From NCBI GenBank assembly GCA_963971285.1, contig OZ020246.1, positions 22,938,455 through 23,002,454 of the forward strand: DNA of 64,000 bases. The letters run 5' to 3'. The DNA comes from Astropecten irregularis (lineage: Eukaryota; Echinodermata; Asteroidea; Paxillosida; Astropectinidae). Below, in pieces: positions 35,201 to 50,200 of this stretch (its first letter is position 1; each line of letters starts with the position of its first letter). Made by a program: the position numbers and the translations under genes. The notes beneath the pieces are model-generated. The model did no database searches. It saw only the letters and a program-made list of their open reading frames with translations, and was not told the origin of the DNA.

Positions 35201-38200
35201 AATGTTTGGGTCTATAACACTGTTACAGAAGTACTTCGATCAAGACTATACTAGAGTTGCAAATCTGAGACTTTACAAACATTCAAAATAAACAGAAAAG
35301 TTCAAGGTTTAGGCCTATCAATTATCATGTACAAAGTAAAAAGTTATTGATATCATCCTTGTGATAATTTGTGTGCATTGATGGTGCTGCACGCTGTGAC
35401 CAGAGGTTCAGGTCTTCTCTTCCTTGTTGCTCTGCACCTTCTTTCCTGCAGAGTATACACTCTCTGGGCAGAACATTCACTGATTGTGCAGCAGGCACAG
35501 AAGTCCTCTGTGTATCAGAGCAGAGTCTCCTAGTTTTTCCAGGGGTGGAAACTGGTGGAAGTATCTCCTGGGCTGCTTCAGGTTCTAAAACACAAGAAAG
35601 GAGCAAGAGAAAAAATTATCCTTTGTACAACAAACATAGTAAAATGTAATCAGATGCATGAACTTGTACATGTATTTCAGTATTTGCTAAAGTAAAACAT
35701 CTTTTCAATTTGCAGGTCAACACTTGGTTGTGCAACTTGTGCTATACAGTATAGTTCCAAATGCTGCCATGCTTTATTCCTATTAATTACAAACCCTAGA
35801 TTCAATCCGTTTTCAATCACATGGACATTTACTGACACTATACAACATGAGTAAGGACTAAAATTCTTAGCTGATATAAATCACACACACAGACATTTAC
35901 ATAATTAATTAAACAATTGAATAATTGCATGACATGAGTGTGTACTAATTAAAGCCCATCGTATTATTATCTTACCGATGATAACCAGCATTCTTTGGGA
36001 TTGGGGAGATCCAGTAGCCATTCACTTACATCCACAGCTTACTGTTGCTGAAGCTCTCGAGGCTCCTGGCTGACCCACTCCAGCACTACAGATTGGGAAA
36101 AAAAATTAATTAAAAAATTAATTTCAATGAATTAAATTAGTAATGCCTCCCTAAATGAGTAATAAATAAAGCTACATGCACATCTTTAATTAATGTACAT
36201 GTTCATCCACAGTGCACAATGCACCTAGATCTTCAGTATAGGCATGCATTGCGAGCAGTCGTACACTACTCCCAATGATCATGAGATGATGCATGTACAC
36301 ACTCCTACATCATTTCCTGATCATTATTTCATAGGTCGAACTCTAATTTAAGCCACTTCAATTTCAAAGACTAGAATAGGACTCTAAGCCAGGGGTCGAT
36401 TTCAAGAAACCTATCGATCGTAACTCGAGGTACGAAGGATAACCCATGATCGTATTCTAGAAATCCTACATAGGGTTAATGCCTCATAACATAGGCCCAA
36501 GCCCCACAAATGATAGTAAACTACGATGAGTTTTATAGTTACTGAAATTGACCCCTGCCTGGAGCCACAACATTTAAAAATACACCCCCGCCAAGAAAAA
36601 AAAATCAAAAATTAATAAATATATAAATCAAATGAAATCAATTAATCTCCCTGGTAGAGAATTCAGGAAGAACTTTTACCCTGTACACCAATATCATGGG
36701 GTTAGTGTAGTTTATGCCACCCATATTATTTTCAGTATTTATTTACCTTCTTCTGTTCCAAAATGAGATTTGTTACTTAGTTAAAGCAAATTTATTCATG
36801 GTCCTGAAACCCTAAAATTAACTTATTTCGGCCATTTTTCAGTGAAAACAAAACAGTTTCTTACCCAAATAAATACTGAAAATAATATGGGTGGCGTAAA
36901 CTACACTAATGCCAATATCATGATCATCTGAATACGGTTTTACTCACTCGGCCTCGGCGATGTTGCTGGAATCAGCACGGTCGCGTCGGTAGGCTCACTC
37001 CGCGTAGGACTAGGGCTAGGCCTACATTGTACATGTAACATGCCATATGATACGCACGTCCGATCCCTTTCTCGACGGTGCAATGTTAAGTGATGAACTG
37101 GCCTTGGAAATTGAGATTATGGGTGATCAGGACATACTGACCTGTCGAGAATGGTCTTCCAGATGTCAGTAAACCCTGTTGTACTTAAGCTTCCATCAGT
37201 TTGAAAATGCATTAAGTACTAAATATGTCTTTCTAGGGAATTTTCAACGTCGGTGTCTGACATCGACTCGTAGCAGACGACACCATGTTGTTTACTTCCG
37301 CATTCATGTAACGTAGAGCTTGATTGGCTGCTTCTGCCGCAACGGCAATTTTATTTCGGTCTTTAAAAAATCTTTTTGAAGTTGGGAGCAATTTTCCAGC
37401 GCGGGAACAAGCATTTTATGCATTTGCTATTTTTTATCTATCGAGTGTGATATATTAGAAAAGATTCCGAAGACAAGACCGCGTACTGAGCGAAAAAAAA
37501 GGCCTCGGCCCACGGACTATTTGTATACCCAAGATACTTCAAGGCAGGAGCTTGGGTATACAAAATTGGACCAGGGCCACTTGCGTACTCCCTAGGTCAC
37601 TAACAAATTGCCCGCAAAAATATGACATCACCCCAAAGGTATGCGACAAAGGTATGCAATAAAATTCACGACATTGCAAACGAATTCGCATACGTGTGCG
37701 CACATATTCGCGAATTGTTTCACGACGTCGCATACGTGTGCGCACATATTCGCGATAAATTTCACGACATCGCATTCGTGTGCGCACACGTATGCGATAA
37801 ATTTCACGACATCGCATACGTGTGCGCACACGTTTGCGATATGCGATGTCCCTTTAGGGCCACCATACTCTTTAGCCGAAATCGTACGGACGCGTCTGAT
37901 TGGCCAATGTTTATCAAACAATGAATATTCAATAGGCCTATACGCTACATCGTGCAGCACAGCTGCACATGATTGTACTGATTCACGTTGAATAGACACA
38001 GGCGTCGCACGTCTAGCTACCCTTAATGGTATGACCTTGACAGTGATACTTTTAACTCTAGTGCGTCGTGAATTTACATGTGCATATTTTGTTTATCTTC
38101 TTCGCGCATAAATAAAGAAATAAGTTATAAGTCCGTCTAACTAACTGTAGTTATAGTGTAGACCACTTGCTATAGAGAAATCATTTACATGCATTTGCCA

Positions 38201-41200
38201 TGGGCATTGTTCATTTTCATGAAGTAATGCACACATTCATAAACTGATAGATATTACTTTTGTTCCAGTTTACTACAAACAATTATTTATTAAATCATTC
38301 AACTTAAAAAGGAATCGAACAAAAACCATACATGTAGTTTGAAAATGCAGTCTAATGTAACTAACTACAGTATAGTACTGTTGCCTTATTTGAAATTGTA
38401 TATCACCCTCAAATAAAATGGACTCATCTTAACGGCCGTCTCTATGGCAACCACTATGCAAAGCACGCCCGTGTTTGGCTAGTCGTTATTTTCGAGTGGT
38501 CCCGCGCCGAGAGCCGAACTCTCGCCGTAGCCATGAGTCTTGCGAGAAAGTAGAGCGGTTTCACGAGAGTAGCATGAAAGAAGAGACGATCAACGCGACT
38601 TACAACGACTAGCCTGCTAGTCTACATTGTTCGGGGAAAGCCTTTTGGTTTGTTCTGTTATTTCTGCCCCAAAGCTCATTAACTTGAACATATTTTTTCT
38701 ATACACCAATTTTGTTGCACATAATTCTAAGTTTGCATAGGCATAGTCCGTACAGCATAGATGTATGGGGACAAGCGACATAATGTCGTCAACTGATGTC
38801 ACATGACAGCGCCTCAAATAGGCAAATTTCACGCAGCAATTAAGAATTGATCCTTCAATAAATTGGGTTAAAAATTATGTGTCTTCTATGGTGTTCCATT
38901 TGTGCTGTTCACGCGTAGCGGTTTTTTTTTGCCGTCGCATTTTTTTTTTTCGGCGCATTTTTTTTTTTGCGGCGCATTTTTTTTTTGCGGCGCATTTTTT
39001 TTTTTGCGGCGCATTTTTTTTTCGCGGCGCATTTTTTTTTTTGCGGCGCATTTTTTTTTTTGCGGCGCATTTTTTTTGGGCGGCGCATTTTTTTTTTGCC
39101 GTCGCATTTTTTTTGGGGCCGCGCATTTTTTTTGGGCGGCGCATTTTTTTGGGCGGCGCATTTCCCCCCCCCCGGTGATTATATGCTGAGCCCTTTGTTT
39201 GTATCCTTCTATGGGGGACTTAAAACATTATTTACAAAACGCGTTACATTAACATAATTATTTAAATCCGGTTGATTGATATTTTCTGACAAGGCATTGC
39301 TAAAAACAAGGCAGAGGAACACCCGGCCCTGTTCTTCTCAGTTGGAATGTTAATTAACTGATTTCCACACTCAATAATGGGTCATTCCGTGTCAAATCAA
39401 CCAATATCCTGAACATTGTTACGGGTCACCTCTCCGATTTGGCTGGAATTAATTTCTAACAATCATCTATATATATATTATTTTAATGAACATATGCAAA
39501 ATTAAAAATTTCAATTTCGTTTCGGAATTAGGGCCTGTCAAATTCAAAGTGAGCGTGGTATCGCCCTTTAAAGCGCGCAATTTGCGTCATTGAAGAAATT
39601 GCGTTTTGAAATGTCATTTAGAGCACCTCTAAAATAAGATACAAAGCTGAAAACTGGTACCCAGGGTAACTTGCACCCAAGGAACTCAAATCTGGCCTTA
39701 AAACAATTGTATCTCATCCACCTTTCTCTCTACAGGCAGCTCAAAAGGCAAATTTTTTCTGCGGAAATAATTAATTTCCATTTTCAGGCCACCCTAATAC
39801 TCAGATTGATGATCAAAAAAGCTTCATATTGCATATGTGTATTATAGAGGTACATATGGTTACCCCCAAGCAAGCATATTGCCCTTACACATTAAAACAA
39901 AAATTGGCAATGCTCCAAAGTTGGTTCCAGACAGAAAATATCGAAAAAACGCAGAAATTCCCGGTGACCTTTGACCTAGGCAACACTTACCCACCAACTT
40001 GAAACCTGCTCTATTTATTTATACATGTCTGATCTACCCCTGGACCAAATTTGGTCTTGGAGACTCTTCTCCTTCATGGTGAGACAGCATTTCAAAATTG
40101 GGGTATTTTGCCCATTTTCGCAAATCACAATGCTTAAGCATAGGCCCTATGCACATGGAAGTATACAATAATATGGACAATTGCATTGTCGTTATTGATC
40201 CCAAAGTGTTGTAATATGAAAAATACCTCACTCTTGTCAGAAAACAAGGATTAAATTTGATCTTACAGGTGTTTTAGGTATTATTTAAAGATACATACTG
40301 TACATACAATGTAGGGTACACAAAATGTCAAAGTGGGCGTGGCAACCCAACCCCCCCCCCGCCCAAATGTGTTTCGTATGAAATGTCCTGTACCTACAGA
40401 TACAAATCTGGCCTCAAAACAAGTGTATACTACCCCAGAAAGAAAGTGATATAAAAGTAAAGAACTTGTAATTTTCTCTATAAAAATTAATACAAAGCAG
40501 TGGTGTAAAAACACACCACGGCTTTCATTGGATACAAAAGGCCTACAAAATGAGAATTAGGCCTAATACACAAAATATCAAGAGAGAAGGGAGGGATCCA
40601 CCTTTTAGGCCAGATTTGACTTATTTGGGTACAAGTTACGTCAAGAGTGATGTAATTTTCATATTACAACACTATGGGATCAATAACGACAATGCAATTT
40701 TCCATATTGCATATTATATACAAAAAAAATGTGCCGCCCAAAAAAAAATGCGCCGCCCAAAAAAATGCGACGGAGAAAAAAAATGCGCCGCAAAAAAAAA
40801 AATGCGCCGCAAAAAAAAATATGCGCCGCAAAAAAAAAATGCGACGGCAACAAAAATGCGACGCGTTAACGGCACAAATGGAACACCATAGTCTTCGTTA
40901 TAATGCAAAATGCAATGACGTCATTTCTGAGTTTTTGGTATGATTAATTTTAGTTGATTAATAACACTTGAATTTGGTTTTGACAATGCAACAAAGATGA
41001 ATTACGGCATACAGCAAAATATTGTGACGCCATCATGACGTCTTTTAAAATGTGGCTTTTAAAACACAGAAGGCACTGGCAGATCGATTCAAAATGTGTT
41101 GGGTTGGTGAAATATAGGGTGGAAATTGAAATTATAAAGACGACGTCATCACTCGAATTTTTAAGAATGTTTCAATTTTACTGTCACCCAAACGACGAAC

Positions 41201-44200
41201 ATGGAACATTTTAAAACAATACGATGTTATGTCCGATTGACTAACAAATGTACGTGATAAGCCTTGAGAGGGGCAAACCTCACAATCAAACTGTGAAGCA
41301 ACCTTCGGAAGAAATCCTATTGGGTTCAAACTTGCTTTGTTTGGGAGGGGGAAGTTATGTTGATCAATTGCAAAGAGGTAACGTATGTCACGACAACACC
41401 CCTGTAACCTCTTCCATCAATTGTCTATATTCAGGATGGTCTTTATTAGAGTCACATTGCTTGACCTCTGTGACATGAAACCAGACGATTTTGTAATTCA
41501 AAAGCATGTTGCGGAAAATCTCAGTGTTCTCTTGTTGACAGACACAGCTGTAGTTACTTTCCTCTTTTTTTACACGGGTAATTTGAGTGGTCATGCAAAA
41601 AAAGAGAAGGATTGTAAGTATTGCATTGCCGAACGACACGTGGTCAAGTTTGCCCTTACCTTCCTCTTCCCTTGACCCTGGGCATCGATCCTCCCTGGCT
41701 GGCATGGCTGATTTCAACCATTGACTCATGTCAAATTCCTCACCAGAAGCCGGCGGTTGCACAGGACCTTTGTACAGATTTCTCATCTTCATCCCGGAAA
41801 CTGACTTAACTGCAAATTCGAACACATGAACGAGCATACAATTAAACATTTTGGCATGGTTTGCAGTAAAAAAAAACCCAGACTACCATCCATATCAGCC
41901 GCAGTATCCCAATTCAATGCAAACCATCGAGTAAAGACCGAAGACCGAAGACCAAAGACCAAAGACCAAAGACCGAAGACCAAAGACCAAAGACCAAAGA
42001 CCAAAGACCAAAGACCAAAGACCAAAGACCAAAGACCAAAGACCAAAGACCAAAGACCAAAGACCAAAGACCAAAGACCAAAGACCAAAGACCATAGACC
42101 AAAGACCAAAGACCAAAGACCAAAGACCAAAGACCAAAGACCAAAGACCAAAGACCAAAGACCAAAGACCAAAGACCAAAGACCAAAGACCAAAGACCAA
42201 AGACCAAAGACCAAAGACCAAAGACCAAAGACCAACGACCAAGGACCAAGGACCAAAGACCAAAGACCAAAGACCAAAGACCAAAGACCAACGACCAACG
42301 ACCAACGACCAACGACCAACGACCAAGGACCAGGGACCAAGGACCAAGGACCAAGGACCAAGGACCAAGGACCAAGGACCAAGGACCAAAGACCAAAGAC
42401 CAAAGACCAAAGACCAACGACCAACGACCAACGACCAACGACCAACGACCAACGACCAACGACCAACGACCAACGACCAACGACCAACGACCAACGACCA
42501 ACGACCAACGACCAACGACCAACGACCAACGACCAACGACCAACGACCAACGACCAAAGACCAAAGACCAACGACCAACGACCAACGACCAACGACCAAC
42601 GACCAAAGACCAAAGACCAAAGACCAAAGACCAAAGACCAAAGACCAAAGACCAAAGACCAAAGACCAAAGACCAAAGACCAAAGACCAAAGACCAAAGA
42701 CCAAAGACCAAAGACCAAAGACCAAAGACCAAAGACCAAAGACCAAAGACCAAAGACCAAAGACCAAAGACCAACGACCAACGACCAACGACCAACGACC
42801 AACGACCAACGACCAACGACCAACGACCAACGACCAACGACCAACGACCAACGACCAACGACCAAAGACCAAAGACCAAAGACCAAAGACCTAAGACCAA
42901 AGACCAAAGACCAAAGACCAAAGACCAAAGACCAAAGACCAAAGACCAAAGACCAAAGACCAAAGACCAAAGACCAAAGACCAAAGACCAAAGACCAAAG
43001 ACCAAAGACCAAAGACCAAAGACCAAAGACCAAAGACCAAAGACCAAAGACCAAAGACCAAAGACCAAAGACCAAAGACCAAAGACCAAAGACCAAAGAC
43101 CAAAGACCAAAGACCAAAGACCAAAGACCAAAGACCACAGACCAAAGACCACAGACCAAAGTCCGAAAAAATCGAATTCACACTATTGTTTATTACCTAC
43201 AAATGTCTTTGTGGTAATTCCACATCTTATTTGGAACAGCTTTTGTTAATTTGCATATTCCGAAGCGCAATCTATGAATACTTATAACGTTGCTTTTCCA
43301 GTAAATGTCAGAAATAAACGTTATTTCGCATTTGTAAATATTGCTCCCAAATTATGGAATGATCTTCCCTTAATGATACGATCTAGTAAATAATTACAAA
43401 TCTTCAAAAATTGCCTCAAAACACATCTTTTTAGAATTACCTACATGACTCTTAATCGTTGAATACATTTTACAATGTTATCATCTATAATGGTTTTATT
43501 GTAATTTTTGCAATTGTTATTATTATTTTAGAATTGCCTGCGGTTCTTTTAAAATATATATTTCATGCAATGTTTACTGATTAAATGGTTGTGGGGGGTA
43601 ACTTTTATCATTTGTATCAATAGCATCGTTTTAGATATGTTCAAATAATGAAGATTTTTATGTATTTATACATTTTTTATCTAAATTTTTATTTGAATTG
43701 GTAACATTTCTTAATTAATTAGCGCCGTAAGTGGAATTGTTTGCGCTTTATAAATACAATTATTATCATTTTTATAATTGTTAAAAAGTGAACATAGAAA
43801 AAGTTACTGGAGCAGGATTCGAACCGGCAACCTCCTTCAGGAATCCCGCTCCAGTCACTTTTCAATGACTTTAAATTCAGTCAGTTTCCCTTGTGAATAG
43901 TTAATGATTATATTATTATAGAAAGACTCAAGATAAATCGAAGCAAAACAGAAAAAAAGGAGTGAAAAACAAAGTAATATCTCTATTCTCTAGTACTAAC
44001 TACATAATAGTAAATAGTAATGTTAATTTTATTTGAATATAAATTAGACAGACACAACCACACCCACACACCGCCACAACCTCACCTACTAACTTTTCAC
44101 GCTACGAAAGCATCTCACATGGCAACGTACTTCCCTCATAGTGAAATTGGCACGCTCAGCGCATCAGAGAAGACATAGAGATACACAAGCACGATACTGT

Positions 44201-47200
44201 CTCACAGGATATTGGTCTTTAGTTTCTGAGCAACATTAATTGTTGGCACCCTATCCTCCCACACAGCCAAAGCCGTATCCAGCCTACTACTGACACACCT
44301 GACCGAACAGGCAATCCTCACTCACACAATACACCCCAGCTAGCAGCCACTGGATTCACACACACTCCAGTGAGAACCAATCACAAAGCTCCTTCATGGA
44401 ACAGGATCCCAAGCAATCATATATTAGGACCTCACATCCCTCATTTCAATCGTCTCTTCATGAGGACTAGAGCAGGCTAGTCGAAACGTTGAGACCTTAT
44501 GAGAAGTGCGAAGTGGTGTTTCCGCAAATTGATCCACACATCTCACATGCTTAAAAAAAATATACGGTTATGAAATAATTTGGAAGGTAGCGGGCAATAT
44601 CGCTATGGATACAAAATATTCACCGCCTTGATATTTTTTGGGGAAAATTTAACGACAGATACTTATTGTCGGTCATTTGGAGCAATATGTTATAGGTGTA
44701 ATACATGATTGGTAATGGTCACAGGACCAACATTTTGTCTGATCCAAAAAACATGTGAAAATTTTACTTCGAACATCTGAGTCCCTAGTTATAGGTTTTC
44801 GGCTTTCTACACCTTTGAACCAAGCCCTCTATGATCACGCCACGACGAACTTGGCAATGTTATAGTGGTTCTGTACATACAATGAGTCTGATATTATACA
44901 AATAATGAAACCTCGTGGAATGGAATATTTCATCTGTCAATAAAATTATTCTTACCATTCAACGAAAGTGAATCATTCATTATTTGTTTATATGGTGATT
45001 GGGGATAACTAGGTTCCAAAACACACATTGGTTTTTTTATTTTTTTTTTATTAGTAAATGATATTTTTGACTTTCTCAACATCTTCTTGAGTCCTTATAA
45101 CCACAGCTTGAAGAAATGTCTACAATATTTCAGTATAAAAACAATATTTCCTCTACCGCGTGTTGCGAACTTGAAAACATCCATTCAGTCGCATGACGCC
45201 ATTTGTCTGGTCTGGCTAGGGCGGCACCCAGACCCAACAAATCTAGGGTCATCATAACCGGAGCGGAAACCAGACTACATTCAGCTAATTGTTCCGTCTT
45301 ATTTAAGAGGGCACCACGAACGTAGGTGAGTCACTTTACTAAAAGTTATTTATTTCCTAATAGTTTTGGAACCAATTACCCACAATCACCGTTTGTATCA
45401 TACCCGCATATATCATTACACAAATAACAACAAATATTTGTTTTACTACGACTCACACATATTCTTGATTATTCACAATTTCGTCGAGAAGTGCAGAAAA
45501 ACATTCTTTTTCGTGAACTTCCTGTAGAGCGAAGTTCATGCAAGCGCGCGCACTGCAAACACCGATAGATTCGCAGTGAGATGTTCCATGCGCAGTGAGA
45601 TGTTACATGTGTAACAGTTCTTTCGGAGATTACACGGCTTACTGCTGGTGATCAGCGTATACATATACTGGCACGTGATGGTGAATTGACCAATAGGGAT
45701 TCAGCTCTAGGTCATGAACACTTATGAGTTATAGTTATGTCTGATAATAAGTCCTCTTCAGTTTTAGCAGTACAAATGGTCTAGACCAGTAAATAATTTC
45801 CCATAGACTCCTATAAGCAAATTGTAAATTTTCAAGAAATCATCAAAAAGTTACTTAATTTCAGAGGCAATCACGCCATACACCAAAATAAAGCTGTTTT
45901 TTTTATATTTAATGTGTGTAAAGGTTAAACCGATGTTGAGAAAAGTCTATCCAAAGCCAGACTATTAAAAGCACCCGATGACAAAAGTAGAGCGAATAAA
46001 GACCTGATTTCATTCAAAAAAGTCTTAAAAGGTTAACCGCGCTCCATCCATTTACTTTACAAGATTTCCAGCTGTGGTAGGGCTCAGAAAATGCTTTGAT
46101 TAAAACAATATTAAGGGCATACAAAACATTAATGAGCTCCTTTGACTGATTTGGACCAATTTACTGGTCTGTACTCGCATACCTGTTCAATAGAACGAAG
46201 ATCCACCAATCACATGACGGGGATTTATGTGGGCATAATGATACCTGCCAGAGTTCCAGTAAATTTCCTTTTGGGAAATAAGCAACACTGTTTTGGCATA
46301 AACAGATTTAAATCTGAAGAAAAAAAAAAAAAAAAAAAAACCTATTATGGCCCGATAACTTCATAGTGACGTAATTACAGAGACATTACTGGAGTAGTAC
46401 AGGTGAAACACGTACGAAGACACTTACAGACACTGTTTACTACATGAAATAAAAATCAGCCTTTTTTTGGAGACGTGATGATGACGTCACAATCAGTAAC
46501 AGGACCATGCACATCTTTAGGATTTAACAAGGCTTTGACAAAAATAATCATTACCGTTCTCGCTGGTAACAAAAATCAGCCTTTTCGATGACGTCATGGT
46601 CATTTTCGTGGCAGCATGATGCAACAAAGCTTTCGCAAAAAGTATCCTTTGCGTAGCATTTGTCGTTCTCGAGATATGCTGGCCAATTAAATATTCAAAT
46701 AACTGCCTAATATAATACACCGATCCGGTAGGCCACGCCCGCCATAGCAACGTCCACGCAACAACGCACACGCGCACGTGCGCAACGTGTCACGATCGCC
46801 CACACAAGACGAATTGCATACTCTCAACCACCGAAAGCACCCCTCTCCGTTAGATTTTGATTTTGCAAAAGGCCCAAAATGTACATTTCCCCTTTAGCCA
46901 GAGTATCGAGAGGCAGGAATATAATGAAAATATAAACACAGTTATAGCTGTATTTTGTCTCCTTTTAGAAGCTGGTTCAAACCATTTGTCAATTAAATTC
47001 AGGACGCCGATGGACGTATATGGTAAATAGGATGTTCTTCTGTAATTAACCATAGCGATACGAACACACGTAGTCCCTACCTTGTAAGTAATATTATAGC
47101 CATTGTTCTCTGTGCTGCAGGTGTTTCAATGAAGGACATTTTTTTTTTAATGTTTAAAATTTTCTTGTTTTTTCGGCAATTAATTTGTCTAGAAATGGCC

Positions 47201-50200
47201 CCGTTTCCAGCGCTCAATGATTCTATTGTGGTATTACAATAAGCCAATTTCAGAAACGAGCCGTGACAATAGGGACGCCTTGATAATGCTGAGCAAGATT
47301 ATGCCTCGTTGTATGCCTACCATTTTATTCAATTTATAATGGAGGTAGGGATATTTAATTTACTCTGAACAGTCACATACATGTACATGGTTGTAATAAA
47401 CTCCTACTGTGAAGAGCCAAGCGAGGTGCGAGGCGCCATGCTCTAAGCACGAATCGAAACGGTGGCCCCGCGCCTAATTAATTTTCATTTGGTCTTAATT
47501 CATGGACTTTTATGTGAACATTGTGTTTGTCAGAACATGTTGAAGAGCTATCGAACAGTATAAATTACAGTCTAGAAATTGTACTAATGTGCAATTGATT
47601 AAAATCTGCTTTATAGCTCTAAGCATTCTTCCAAAAATTTAATCAAACTGAAAAATGAATGCAATGAAAAAACAGTAACTGTAATCATCAAGTTGTAGCT
47701 CTGATTTCAACACCCTCTGAGGACGTCAAAAATATTTTTATGAAATAATTTGTTGGGCCCTACATGGGAAGTCTTGTAAAGAAAATGGATGGAACCTGGT
47801 CACCAGAGTTTGGAGTTTCAACATTGAGCTGTTTAGATGAATTCTGGCCCTTAACCTTCTCTACTTGGGCCCGTAGGGGAGGGGTAAATTTTTTGTTTTA
47901 GTCTGGCACCAGTCAACATGGCCGTTTTCAGGGTATTTTCCTTTTGATGGATTTTTCTCAGAAAGTCATTGGTTACCCTATAGAAAATTGAAATGAAAAT
48001 GAAAATTGACGTATTCAGCTTCATTTTGGTGTATAGCTTGAGTGTCTGAGAAACTTTTGAGTATTTTTTATATTTTTTTGAAATTGGCTTTTTAGCATGG
48101 GAGCCTATGGGAATTTATTTAATGCTCTGCACCCATCATTGTATGCCTACCATTGTATTTAAATTAGCAATGGAGGTAGGATATTTAATTTACTCGAACA
48201 GTCATATACCTTAGGTAATTAACTCCCACTGTGATGAGCAAAGGGAGATGCGATGCGCCATGCTCTAAGAACTAATCGAAACGGAGGCCCCGCGCCAAAT
48301 TAATTTTCATTTGGTCTTCATGGACTTTTATGTGAACATTGTGTTTGTCAGAACATATTGAATAGCTATCGAACAGTATGAATTACAGTCTAGAAATTTT
48401 ACTTATGTGCAATTGATCAAATTTAGCTTTATAGCTCTAAGCATTCTTCCAAAACTTAATCAAACTGAAAAATGAATGCAATGAATAAACAGTAACTGGA
48501 GTCATCAAGCTCTGACTTCAACACCCTCCAGTTGATGGGTTCTATGGTTTTCAACGTCGGACCACATGTTTTTATACGTAGCTATGGTAACGACCTAATT
48601 GCGACGTTAAACGGATGTTTTCAAAAACTTGGTAAGGCTTTGAGCCTAAATGCCGTGTTTTAGTCATTCTTTTTGCATTTCATCTACATTATTTAATTTT
48701 TTACAATAAGCATCACCATTCTTGCATTAAAAGATTGAAATCTGAAGAACAAAGAAGAAAAATACAAATGTGTTAATAATTAAAAGGCCGATAGCTTTAT
48801 AATGACGTCATTACAGAGACATGCTTGGTGTAGTACATGCATAGCAACTACAAAGACACCCACAGACACCGTTTACTATAGAAAATAAATGGTTTGTAAT
48901 AATGGTTGTAATTAACTACTGTTAAGAGCCAAGGCATGCTCTACAGCACGAATCGAAACGGAGTCCCTATATCTAATTATTTTGAATTGTATGTACATAC
49001 AAAGTAATCAAAATGGTTACATGATATGAAGGTGAATAATGTACATGAACATAAATATATGGTTATTTTTGAGCTCATATCGTTTAATTTCCACTATTTT
49101 TTTATGATACTGTTGGCTGAATAAATATCTATCTATCTATATATCTATCTATATCAAATCATGCAGCTGTACACGTGTTCATGCACACGTATTATAGTAT
49201 ACCATCTTTTTATTATAATCTCTTGTATACGATATGATTCACACGCACTGTGTGGGTTAGTCTTGGTCCACGACTATGTTATTACCGTACTCGAACGTAC
49301 GAACCGATTCTCCGCACTGACACGCACGTACGTACACCCATTCGTAAAGGCCTTCTATAACATAGTCTTGGGAATCGTGTAAGGGCTGTGAGTTGCGCGC
49401 GCACCTCGTTAGTATAATGTATGTAGCGCGCTACTTCGTCACCATGGCACACTGTTGAATATGTATGATATATAAGAATGACGCTGGTCATAGATATAGA
49501 TGGTCATTCCCCATAGGCAAAACCTGAACTACGAGGCCTGCGGTCAGCTCCCATGGCAACGCCCGGGTCAAACAATGCAGAGATCGCTGCATTCCCACGG
49601 CCGACCTGTGGGTATTGCTATGCATACGGTGTACACTCAGGTGTATGTACCATGCGCGTTGTATACAGTGTGAATTATCAAAGAGCTACAAATTATGAAC
49701 AGTGTAAATGTTTTTGTTTATACTTAGGCCTACATGCCTACATGTAACTTAAAATGGAGTGTTTCACTGTAGGCCTCAGGCTAAATAGTACTTAAATAGC
49801 ACGTTAAAAACTCCTTGCTTCGTGTTTGTTTTTACCAAATGCAATGGAATTATAGTATTACAAGGTACAATAATTCAGCAACCGTGGATTTCTACATTAT
49901 GTTGTAAATTAGCCACTGAAATACACAGTCATATATCTCCCCAACTTTCGCCCAGTCACTCCACATCGTCGAAATTTTAACCAAAAGGCACGTATACAGT
50001 ACCATACGATTGTAACTGTACCATTATTGTGTAACTTCACGGGGTGCCTTGTTTACGGCAGCGCCCGACTTTAGACGCAACGCATGCGCAGTGTGTTTCC
50101 CCCATTTCGGGGGGAGATTTTACACGATTCCCAAGACTGTATTAGTGAGAGCTCCGTGCGTACGTGTGTGCGGATTACCTGTACGTACACACGTATGGTC

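Larger units (their letters stand above)
33657..38624. mobile_element. 4,968-bp Mutator-like non-autonomous element (long TIRs, 9-bp TSD)
   Basis: The 9-bp direct repeat cattgttcg lies at 33648-33656 and 38625-38633. The ends tagactagcaggctagtcgt and its inverse begin TIRs of about 600 bp: left 33657-34255, right 37546-38624, the right arm carrying an extra stretch of about 600 bp at 37890-38480. Long TIRs with a 9-bp target duplication are the pattern of Mutator-like elements; no transposase is visible inside. It lies about 180 bases from exon 3 of gene 3, in intron 2. The interior (34260-37540) holds two nested MITEs and one possible captured exon. Confidence 0.85.

Noticed and set aside
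38875..39257. Lys/Phe-rich overlapping frames
   Set aside because: They come from the gcggcgca plus oligo-T satellite.
41826..43217. Very long open frames on both strands (over 400 codons)
   Set aside because: They are produced by an uninterrupted 7-bp repeat, which is open in most frames, has no splice context and is intronic.
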